From positions 1 through 50,872 of the forward strand of contig DEGR01000068.1 of the NCBI GenBank assembly GCA_002351535.1: 50,872 bases of DNA, written 5' to 3'. A program made the position numbers and the translations under genes. Below are positions 42,648 through 49,380 of the stretch, in pieces; position 1 is the stretch's first letter, and each line of letters opens with the position of its first letter. The notes under the pieces are model-generated. The model made no database searches. It was not told where the DNA came from and worked only from the letters and a program-made list of their open reading frames with translations. Origin of the DNA: Lachnospira sp. UBA2821 (GTDB lineage: Bacteria; Bacillota; Clostridia; Lachnospirales; Lachnospiraceae).

Positions 42648-43391
42648 ATGTCTATTTATCATTGCTCAATTAAGATAATCAGTAGGGCAGGTGGAAGATC
42701 AGCGGTAGCATCGGCAGCATATCGTTCCGGGGAGAAGTTGTATAACGATGAAACTGGAATCGTGCATGATTTTACAAAGAAAGGTGGAGTTGTGTATACA
42801 GAGATTATGATACCTGCTAATGCTCCTGCAAAGTATCTTAATAGAGAAATATTGTGGAACGAGGTTCAGAAAATTGAAAAGCGTTCAGATGCACAGTTTG
42901 CTAGAGAGGTTGAGGTGGCATTTCCTAAAGAACTAACGAGAGAGGAGCAGTTAAAATGTGTAAAAACATTTATTGATAAAAACTTTGTTAGTGAGGGAAT
43001 GATTGCAGATTTTGCAATCCATGATACAGGCAAAGGAAATCCACATGCGCATATTATGCTGACTGTCAGAGGATTAGATGAAAATGCTAACTGGATGAAA
43101 AAAGAAAAGTCTGTATTTGCAAATGCCAGAGATGATAGAGGAAGACCTATATACAATCCAGATTTACCATCATATGACCCTAAAAATCGTGAAGCTACTT
43201 CGAAGTACAGAATACCGGCACTTGATGAAAATGGAAAACAGAAAACCCGAATCCGAAAGGGTAAAGGAACAGAATATTTATGGGAGAAAATCAATATTCC
43301 AATGAATGATTGGAATGATCATAGTAAAGCTGAAATGTGGCGAGCTTCATGGGCAGAGGAGTGTAATAAATATCTTTCACGAGATAAATAA
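42648..43391 (+). CDS. MobA/MobL relaxase, N-terminal catalytic part (frameshifted gene)
   Basis: A 247-aa relaxase domain that would nick oriT and attach to the 5' end for transfer. MOB-Q features: YHCSIKIISRAGGRSAVASAAYRSGE with the candidate Tyr, and the metal-binding NPHAHIMLTVRG histidines. The frame stops at 43389, but the next codons in another frame (IIDHRSYKRQGIDMEPTIHEG) continue the family sequence exactly. One base appears lost in an A-run at 43386-43388. The catalytic part may still work alone. Confidence 0.85.
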   Translation: MSIYHCSIKIISRAGGRSAVASAAYRSGEKLYNDETGIVHDFTKKGGVVYTEIMIPANAPAKYLNREILWNEVQKIEKRSDAQFAREVEVAFPKELTREEQLKCVKTFIDKNFVSEGMIADFAIHDTGKGNPHAHIMLTVRGLDENANWMKKEKSVFANARDDRGRPIYNPDLPSYDPKNREATSKYRIPALDENGKQKTRIRKGKGTEYLWEKINIPMNDWNDHSKAEMWRASWAEECNKYLSRDK

Positions 43392-43426
43392 TCGATCATA
43401 GATCTTACAAGAGACAAGGGATTGAT

Positions 43427-44254
43427 ATGGAGCCAACAATTCATGAAGGTATTATTGCAAGAAAGAGGGAAGCTAATGGTAAGTTTGCTGACAGATGTGA
43501 AATGAATCGAGAGGTACGTGAGAGAAATTCTATCAGAATTCAGATAAGGCAATTGGCTAAAGAAATCACAGAAATAGTATTAAAGAAAGCGAGGGATTTG
43601 ATTGAACGAATTAAGCGAGTTACAAGAGGTACTAAATATATTGGAGTTGCAGGAGCAATTGGTGATAGTCCTAGAAAAACAAGAGGAAGAGTTGGAGGAG
43701 TTGAGGATAGAAAATCAGCAATATCAGGAACAGCTAGAGGAATTAGAGAGTATCAACAATTCATTGATGATGCAGATAAAAAATTATCAGATATCAGTAG
43801 AGAGATTGCAGCAACAGATATCAGAATTAGGGAGCTTAAAGTAGTAATAAAGCAGAAGGAGGAAGAGCAAAATGAACGTATCAGAAAGCTTATGGAACGT
43901 AGACGAGCTTCTGGATACTCTGGAACAACAGGAGAATCAAATATGCGATTACAGGGTGAGGATTGCCGAGTATCAGAAGATACAGAAGAATTTGGCAAAG
44001 GAGTATCAACAGAAGATATCAGGTCAGGACTTACTAATACAACAGATGAAGTCAGAAAGCTTATTTATGATCTCGGAACTAAAGAAAGAATTGCAGAAGA
44101 AAAGCGAGAAGATAGTACAGCTAAACGAGAAAATAGAGAAGCTGAACAAAAGCCACAAGGAACTTCACGAAGCGAGAAAGCTTCATCAAGAAGCAGTTCA
44201 GATAAAGAAGGACACAGAAACAAGATTAACTCAGATTACAGAGGAAGCAGGTAA
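43427..44254 (+). CDS. MobA/MobL relaxase, C-terminal part after frameshift
   Basis: The continuation of the relaxase: in-frame homology begins at about 43391 (IDHRSYKRQGID), and an ATG with a modest AGGG lies at 43427. Residues EPTIHEGIIARKREANGKFADRCEMNREVRERN belong to the relaxase; written here in pieces, EPTIHEG and CEMNREVRERN are the diagnostic parts. The rest is charged coiled coil (QQFIDDADKKLSDISREIA) and a low-complexity tail. From 43602 on, a second gene set is encoded in another frame of the same strand. Confidence 0.65.
   Translation: MEPTIHEGIIARKREANGKFADRCEMNREVRERNSIRIQIRQLAKEITEIVLKKARDLIERIKRVTRGTKYIGVAGAIGDSPRKTRGRVGGVEDRKSAISGTARGIREYQQFIDDADKKLSDISREIAATDIRIRELKVVIKQKEEEQNERIRKLMERRRASGYSGTTGESNMRLQGEDCRVSEDTEEFGKGVSTEDIRSGLTNTTDEVRKLIYDLGTKERIAEEKREDSTAKRENREAEQKPQGTSRSEKASSRSSSDKEGHRNKINSDYRGSR
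43602..43844 (+). CDS. small coiled-coil protein overlapping the relaxase
   Basis: An 80-aa leucine/glutamate/glutamine-rich coiled coil (LEKQEEELEELRIENQQYQ) starting at TTG with GAGGGA about 5 bases upstream. It lies wholly inside the relaxase C-terminal frame. The same frame resumes 27 bases later as the next gene, which has a stronger ribosome binding site. It could be a separate small protein or the severed front of that gene. Confidence 0.45.
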   Translation: MNELSELQEVLNILELQEQLVIVLEKQEEELEELRIENQQYQEQLEELESINNSLMMQIKNYQISVERLQQQISELGSLK

Positions 44255-44945
44255 AACTAAAACCCTGTATGAAAAGTTAATATGTGAAACGTACAAAGAA
44301 AAGAAGGAATATGAAAGAGAAATCGAGGAAGTAAGGAATCAAAAACTCAGATTATCTGAAGAAATAAAGAGGGAAGCGGAAAGACTTACCAGATTAGCAC
44401 GAGGGAATCTAATAATCAAATACAAGGCAATATATGCTACTCACGAAGTTTTTTATTTAACGGTACTTATGTATGGAATATTGGTTACAGTGTTTAAGGC
44501 AATTGGAACAGAAGTTATATGTTCAGATACTATAAAGTGTGGAATAGCAATCGGGAATGTAATTATGAAATACTGGGTGGTAATTATGAAACTCGCAAGG
44601 ATAATATCAGGCTTATGTAATAAGATACCACAACAAGCTGTGGGAAATGTCCTTCACAATATTGTATTTGTAGTAATCGCTGCGATAACTATAATGATAC
44701 CGCTTGGATTATTGGGATACGGAGTATATCAAATAGGAAGATATTATCAAGACAATCTCTGGGACAGAATTACTTTGGCGGTTGTGCTGGTAAGTATAGA
44801 GGGCGTTGTATTCTTTGCAGATATGATAAAGGTTCTTTTATCGGTAAACATTGTGGTAATAGTTCTAGGACTACAGGTGGTATATGCAGGAGTAAGGAAG
44901 GTGATAGAGAATGTGAGAAAATCCAGGATGATAATGGGCTGGTAG
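43872..44945 (+). CDS. coiled-coil membrane protein (DUF6040-like) of the mobilizable element
   Basis: A 357-aa protein with AAGGAGG 9 bases before ATG. The first 190 residues are coiled coil (QQMKSESLFMISELKKELQ onward). The remainder has several hydrophobic segments (VFYLTVLMYGILVTVF, NIVFVVIAAITIMIPLGLL, ITLAVVLVSIEGVVFF, VNIVVIVLGLQVVYAG). Its first 383 bases overlap the relaxase tail. Proteins of this layout follow relaxase genes in many Clostridia elements; role unknown, perhaps presenting the relaxosome to a transfer channel at the membrane. Confidence 0.75.
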   Translation: MNVSESLWNVDELLDTLEQQENQICDYRVRIAEYQKIQKNLAKEYQQKISGQDLLIQQMKSESLFMISELKKELQKKSEKIVQLNEKIEKLNKSHKELHEARKLHQEAVQIKKDTETRLTQITEEAGKTKTLYEKLICETYKEKKEYEREIEEVRNQKLRLSEEIKREAERLTRLARGNLIIKYKAIYATHEVFYLTVLMYGILVTVFKAIGTEVICSDTIKCGIAIGNVIMKYWVVIMKLARIISGLCNKIPQQAVGNVLHNIVFVVIAAITIMIPLGLLGYGVYQIGRYYQDNLWDRITLAVVLVSIEGVVFFADMIKVLLSVNIVVIVLGLQVVYAGVRKVIENVRKSRMIMGW

Positions 44946-44999
44946 TCACTGGTAAAGCATTTGGAGCAGGCACTTATATTTGAAAAATTTGAGTAAGTA

Positions 45000-45051
45000 C
45001 TTTTCGTTTAGCTATTCGACGAAAAGCAGAAAAAAATTGCCTTACGAAAAG
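45000..45051. repeat. repeated octamer upstream of the winged-helix gene
   Basis: ACGAAAAG occurs at 45019-45026 and 45044-45051, and its complement CTTTTCGT at 45000-45007, the first and last forming an 8-bp hairpin with 11-base loop. It lies just upstream of the promoter at 45074 and could be an operator for the winged-helix protein. Confidence 0.45.
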
Positions 45052-45073
45052 GTAGTTAGAATGGATGTTGATG

Positions 45074-45102
45074 TTGAATGTAATCTGCAATATTGATATA
45101 AT
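45074..45102 (+). promoter_or_regulatory. promoter of the winged-helix / methyltransferase / DUF1848 cassette
   Basis: TTGAAT (45074-45079) and a perfect TATAAT (45097-45102) with 17-base spacing, about 40 bases before the first gene. Confidence 0.75.
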
Positions 45103-45143
45103 AGTTTAAAAAATGAACTGAGTTGTTTATAAGGATGGTCGAT

Positions 45144-45395
45144 ATGGAAGAATTAGAGTTTTTTATGAATGACAGAATGAAGATATTGCAGATTATTAAT
45201 CAACATCAGATATGCGTTGAAGGAAATAGCTTTTGCCCACTTAATCAACAGGAAATAGCGGACATGGTACCGTGCAGTAAGCTAAAGGCGAATCAGATAA
45301 TAAGGGAATTAATAGATGCTGGTTATGTTGAGATGATAAGAAGCAGAGGTAGATATATTGTGACGGGAAAGGGAAACATAGTATTGGAAAATTAA
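45144..45395 (+). CDS. small winged-helix DNA-binding protein
   Basis: An 83-aa protein. The middle (LNQQEIADMVPCSKLKANQIIRELIDAGYVE) is a helix-turn-helix and the end (MIRSRGRYIVTGKG) the wing. The start is ATG 45144, 8 bases after AAGG; an ATG at 45135 is also possible. It probably regulates the following two genes, 17 bases downstream. Confidence 0.75.
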   Translation: MEELEFFMNDRMKILQIINQHQICVEGNSFCPLNQQEIADMVPCSKLKANQIIRELIDAGYVEMIRSRGRYIVTGKGNIVLEN

Positions 45396-45412
45396 GATGG
45401 AGGTTTATATAT

Positions 45413-46303
45413 ATGATAAGTATGTCAGAGTATTTAGAGAATATTTATGTTGATTTTGCAAGTGATATTAATGAACGAACTAAACTGTGTCAACTTAAAG
45501 GATTAAATTTTGCGGCAGGATGTCTTCCGGATTATAATAACCTTCAAATACAAAGACTGTACTTGCTTAGGTATTCCTTTGCATATGGATTTGAGTATTC
45601 GGGAATTTATTCGGAGGTTTTGGCCAGATTACATAATCCACGGAAAGTATGCGTTGCGTCGATAGGATGTGGAAATTTTTTGGATTATTGGTCATTAATT
45701 CAATCAATTGAGAAAAAGAATTTGGAATGTGAAGTTAGATATGTTGGTATTGATGAAATAGATTGGAACTATAAATTTGATAAAAGAGATGGCGATGAAC
45801 TGTATTTTAAGAAAGGCAATGCCATTAACTTTTTTGAAGAAAATAAAGAATTTATTTCTGACATATACTTTTTTCCGAAATCAATTAGTGAGTTTGATGC
45901 TAAAGAAATGCATGTTATGGTTAATAATCTTCAGAATAAACCTATACTAAGAGATAAGTTGATATTTTGTTTCTCCATTCGGGCCAATGAGGGAAGTAGA
46001 GAAAGAGATATGGAAAAAACAGAGCAAATAATTGGAGCACTAAAAAGAAATGGATTTCATTTAAACAATCCAACTTACGGATATACTTTTTATAGAGAAA
46101 ATAAAGGTATTATTGCTTATGATAACAGTTATGTATATCCTCAAGAGGCATATGATTATATTGTGTCACTGAATGAAAAATGTGGAAGTTTTATTAAAAA
46201 CGGAGCAAATTGTGGAGAAGATTGTATTCAATATTTGAATAGAAAACCTACAACTAAAACAGGTAATATCTATTATAGAATAATTGAATTGGAAAGGAAT
46301 TAG
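45413..46303 (+). CDS. SAM-dependent methyltransferase-like protein, unknown substrate
   Basis: A 296-aa protein. The Rossmann signature VASIGCGNFLDYWSL (about residues 80-94) and a following acidic loop VGIDEIDW (about 119-126) resemble motifs I and II of class I methyltransferases. No catalytic motif IV of the NPPY type is seen (SDIYFFPKSISEF stands there), so it is not an obvious adenine or cytosine DNA methylase. A C-terminal GANCGEDC contains two cysteines. Four bases separate it from the DUF1848 gene. I do not recognise a named family. Confidence 0.6.
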   Translation: MISMSEYLENIYVDFASDINERTKLCQLKGLNFAAGCLPDYNNLQIQRLYLLRYSFAYGFEYSGIYSEVLARLHNPRKVCVASIGCGNFLDYWSLIQSIEKKNLECEVRYVGIDEIDWNYKFDKRDGDELYFKKGNAINFFEENKEFISDIYFFPKSISEFDAKEMHVMVNNLQNKPILRDKLIFCFSIRANEGSRERDMEKTEQIIGALKRNGFHLNNPTYGYTFYRENKGIIAYDNSYVYPQEAYDYIVSLNEKCGSFIKNGANCGEDCIQYLNRKPTTKTGNIYYRIIELERN

Positions 46304-46307
46304 CACA

Positions 46308-47252
46308 ATGATATTAAGTGTAAGTCGCAGAACGGACATTCCTAATTATTATTCGGAGTGGTTTTTCAATAGAGTAAAAGAAGGCTTTGTGTATGTCAGA
46401 AATCCTATGAATGCACATCAAGTAAGTAAGATTGATATAACACCAGAAGTGGTTGATTGTATTGTTTTTTGGACAAAGAATCCAGAGCCAATGTTGAATA
46501 GATTAGATGAACTTTCGTCGTATGATTACTATTTTCAGTTTACATTGACTGGATATGGAAAAGATATAGAGTGTAATGTTCCTCATAAAAAGGATAGAAT
46601 GATTCCAGTGTTTCAGGAACTTTCTCAAAAAATAGGAATGAAAAAGGTAATATGGAGATATGATCCTATTATTTTTACAAAGAAATATATGCCGGAATAT
46701 CATTTAAAAGCTTTTGAACAAATTGCAACAGCACTTAAAGGGTATACAGAGAAGTGTGTTATAAGTTTTGTAGATATATATGCAAAAAATAAAAAAAATA
46801 TGGAATTGATTGATTCATATGAGGTTGATAAAAATGAGTTGTTAGAATTTGCAAAGAAAATAGCTGATATTGCAAATAAAAACGGAATGGCTATAGGGAG
46901 CTGTGCTGAGAGTGTAGATTTGGATGAGTGTGGTATTGAACACAACTGTTGTATTGATAAAACTCTGATTGAAGATATTATTGGATGCAAGCTCAGAGTA
47001 GAAAAAGATAAAAATCAACGCGAGGAGTGTGGTTGCATGGAAAGCGTAGAAATCGGCACATATAATACTTGTAAAAATGGGTGCAAATATTGTTATGCAA
47101 ATTATAGTGAGGATAGCGTTATAAAGAATTGCAGCAAGTATGATCCAAAGTCGCCGATATTGTGTGGTTGGCTTGATGAAAACGACAAGATAACAGAGAG
47201 GAAAGTCAAATCGCTGAAAGAACAGCAGTTAAGTATTTTTGATTTATTGTAG
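46308..47252 (+). CDS. DUF1848 protein with radical-SAM-type cysteine cluster
   Basis: A 314-aa protein of the DUF1848 family: start ILSVSRRTDIPNYYSEWFFNR, then VFWTKNPEPM and FQFTLTGYG. Near the C-terminus CKNGCKYC gives C255-x3-C259-x2-C262, the spacing that binds the radical-SAM iron-sulfur cluster, but at the opposite end from ordinary radical SAM enzymes. Further cysteines (CAES, ECG, HNCC, ECGC) may hold a second cluster. The start is ATG 46308, 9 bases after AAAGGA. The family's reaction is unknown. Confidence 0.85.
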   Translation: MILSVSRRTDIPNYYSEWFFNRVKEGFVYVRNPMNAHQVSKIDITPEVVDCIVFWTKNPEPMLNRLDELSSYDYYFQFTLTGYGKDIECNVPHKKDRMIPVFQELSQKIGMKKVIWRYDPIIFTKKYMPEYHLKAFEQIATALKGYTEKCVISFVDIYAKNKKNMELIDSYEVDKNELLEFAKKIADIANKNGMAIGSCAESVDLDECGIEHNCCIDKTLIEDIIGCKLRVEKDKNQREECGCMESVEIGTYNTCKNGCKYCYANYSEDSVIKNCSKYDPKSPILCGWLDENDKITERKVKSLKEQQLSIFDLL

Positions 47253-47267
47253 AAAGAAGGTGGCAGA

Positions 47268-48644
47268 TTGAATTTAGGAATAGAAACCGAGACATTAGAA
47301 TTTAACAAATCAACAGGTGAGTTGAAAGAGGCAATGAACTCTATTTCTGCCATATTGAATAAGCATCAGCATGGTGAAATGTATTTTGGCGTAAAGCCTG
47401 ATGGTACAGTTATAGGACAGGTTGTAACAGAGGAATCATTACGTGAAGTCAGTCAGAAAATAAAGAATTCAATTGAACCGAAAATATATCCTGAAGTTAA
47501 AAAAGTTGTTATGGATGGAAGAGATTGTATTTATGTAAAATTCGAAGGAAGTCAGACGCCATATTTTGCATTTGGTGTAGCCAAAATTCGTGTGGCAGAT
47601 GAAGATTTAGTCATGTCCCCACAGGAATTAGCGGATTATATACGAAAAGGTGACAAAGAGGAAAACCGTTGGGAAAATTTAGTTTCCAATAAATCTGTTG
47701 ATGATGTTGATGAAGAACTGTTGAAGAAATATACGAACCAGGCGCATGATGTAGGTAGAATAGCAATTGAATACACAGATAAGAAAACCGTTTTGAATCA
47801 ATTAGAATTATCAGAGGGTAATAACTTGATAAATGCTGGGAAAGCATTATTTGCAGATGATTTGATTCAAGATATTCAGATGGCTATTTTTGCAACAAAT
47901 GAAAGATTAACTTTTAATGATATTCAAAGACATCATGGATCAGTACTTAAGCTCATAGATATTGCTGAGAGTTATATAAAAAGTAATATTCACTGGAGAG
48001 TAGAATTTACTGGTGCATTGCAACGCACGGAGATACCGGAAATTCCGGTTGATGCCATAAGAGAAGCATTATTAAATTCATTTTGCCATAAGGATTATGC
48101 AACTGGACAAAGTAATGAGGTTGCTATTTTTAAAAACAGAATAGAAATTTATAATCCGGGTGCTTTTCCAGAAGGATTTGAACCACAGGATTTTATTGAC
48201 AGACCTGAAAGACCAATTCGTAGAAATCCAAAGATTGCAAGAATTTTATATTACTCTAAGGATATTGAAAGCTTTGGCACTGGTTTAAAACGTATAGCTG
48301 ACGCATGTGAAAAAGCAGGAGTTAGATATGAATTTAAAAAATTAAAGTCTGGGTTTGTTGTTTGTTTTTATCGGTCAGGAAAAAGTGAGGATAAGAGTAC
48401 GGATAAAACAGTTAAAAGTACGGATAAAGTACGGATAAATACGGATAAATTTAATTTGTCACAGAAAAAAATTGTTGAATTTATATTGGAAAATGGAAAG
48501 GTTACCAATAAAGATGTTCAGCAGTTGCTGGGAGTGAAGGATTCACGGGCTTTAAAAGTACTGAAAGAGCTTGTAGAAACGGATGTTATTGTGAAACAAG
48601 GAAAATTGAAGGGAAGCTATTACACTATAAAAGATGGTGAGTAA
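47268..48644 (+). CDS. Schlafen/AlbA_2-domain ATP-binding transcriptional regulator
   Basis: A 458-aa protein. The N-terminal AlbA_2 domain (ETETLEFNKSTGELKEAMNSI, GEMYFGVKPDGTVIGQ) is followed by a GHKL-like ATP-binding region (IPVDAIREALLNSFCHKDYA, NRIEIYNPGAFPEGF, SFGTGLKRI). A Ser-Thr-Asp-Lys linker and a C-terminal winged helix (LSQKKIVEFILENGKVTNKD) complete it. TTG start with AAGAAGG upstream. Such proteins are common accessory regulators; the ligand is unknown. Confidence 0.85.
   Translation: MNLGIETETLEFNKSTGELKEAMNSISAILNKHQHGEMYFGVKPDGTVIGQVVTEESLREVSQKIKNSIEPKIYPEVKKVVMDGRDCIYVKFEGSQTPYFAFGVAKIRVADEDLVMSPQELADYIRKGDKEENRWENLVSNKSVDDVDEELLKKYTNQAHDVGRIAIEYTDKKTVLNQLELSEGNNLINAGKALFADDLIQDIQMAIFATNERLTFNDIQRHHGSVLKLIDIAESYIKSNIHWRVEFTGALQRTEIPEIPVDAIREALLNSFCHKDYATGQSNEVAIFKNRIEIYNPGAFPEGFEPQDFIDRPERPIRRNPKIARILYYSKDIESFGTGLKRIADACEKAGVRYEFKKLKSGFVVCFYRSGKSEDKSTDKTVKSTDKVRINTDKFNLSQKKIVEFILENGKVTNKDVQQLLGVKDSRALKVLKELVETDVIVKQGKLKGSYYTIKDGE
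48398..48449 (+). repeat. coding repeat TACGGATAAA x4
   Basis: Four copies of TACGGATAAA begin at 48398, 48419, 48430 and 48440. They encode the STDK/NTDK linker before the C-terminal winged helix. The last spacings (11 and 10 bases) are not multiples of three, so the repeat shifts phase and the protein reads it in different frames. Confidence 0.8.
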
Positions 48645-48656
48645 GAAGGAGAAAAA

Positions 48657-49247
48657 ATGTTGGAAGAAATATATTCACGACGCAGTATTAGAAAATATAC
48701 AAATGAACCAATATCATGTTCTATTATAGAGAAAATTATTGATGCAGGAAGAGTGGCACCATCAGCGAAGAATCGTCAGCCCTGGAAGTATCTTGTATAT
48801 AGTGGGGAAGCAAAAGTTAGATTGCTTAGCATTATGAAAAAGGGGATTGAGATGGAAGAAATAAATCCAAGACTTCCTTTATCAGTGAATGGAATTCCGG
48901 ATGCTAAAAATACCCTTCAGATTATGGAAAATGCACCGGTCGTAATTGTTGTTCTTAATACAAATGGAAAATCACCATTTGTTCAGTTAGATGTGGATGG
49001 TAGATTTTCGGAAATGAATGATCTATTATCGATAGGAGCATCAATAGAAAATATGTTACTTAAGGCAGAGGAATTAAATATAGGAACATTGTGGATAGGT
49101 AATACATGTTTTGCATACCAAGAGCTGATGGAGTATATTGGGTCCACGGCAGAATTGGTAGGAGCGATTGCTTTAGGATATAAGGCAGAGACTCCAGCTA
49201 TGCGTCCAAGAAAGAAAATAGAGGATATTATTGTGTATTTTGATTAG
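48657..49247 (+). CDS. nitroreductase-family FMN oxidoreductase
   Basis: A 196-aa flavoprotein with family landmarks: YSRRSIRKYTNEPIS start, AGRVAPSAKNRQPWKYLV (FMN-binding), SIGASIENMLLKAEELNIGTLWIG and a C-terminal ALGYKAE. It should reduce nitro, quinone or related compounds with NAD(P)H; the substrate cannot be told. AAGGAG precedes the ATG, 12 bases after the Schlafen-type gene. Confidence 0.9.
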   Translation: MLEEIYSRRSIRKYTNEPISCSIIEKIIDAGRVAPSAKNRQPWKYLVYSGEAKVRLLSIMKKGIEMEEINPRLPLSVNGIPDAKNTLQIMENAPVVIVVLNTNGKSPFVQLDVDGRFSEMNDLLSIGASIENMLLKAEELNIGTLWIGNTCFAYQELMEYIGSTAELVGAIALGYKAETPAMRPRKKIEDIIVYFD

Positions 49248-49278
49248 ATTTTATGTTAAAGAGTAACGATTAAAAATA

Positions 49279-49301
49279 TAATTCAACTCATGGTTGAATT
49301 A
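49279..49301. promoter_or_regulatory. palindromic operator candidate before the HTH-PurM gene
   Basis: TAATTCAAC-TCATG-GTTGAATTA has perfect 9-bp arms and lies 80 bases before the HTH-PurM start and just after the nitroreductase gene. It lacks a T-run, which favours a protein-binding site over a terminator. Confidence 0.5.
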
Positions 49302-49327
49302 TGTTTTCAAACTCCCTTCCACGGTTA

Positions 49328-49357
49328 TTGTTATCTGGCTGAAAGGTAAGCTATTAT
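49328..49357 (+). promoter_or_regulatory. possible promoter of the HTH-PurM gene
   Basis: TTGTTA (49328-49333) and TATTAT (49352-49357) are 18 bases apart, followed by GGAGG and the start codon 24 bases later. Moderate match only. Confidence 0.5.
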
Positions 49358-49380
49358 AAAATAAAAACGGAGGTATTTAT

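Noticed and set aside
45413..47252. Restriction-modification system
   Set aside because: The methyltransferase-like protein lacks an NPPY or PC catalytic motif and no nuclease gene is adjacent.
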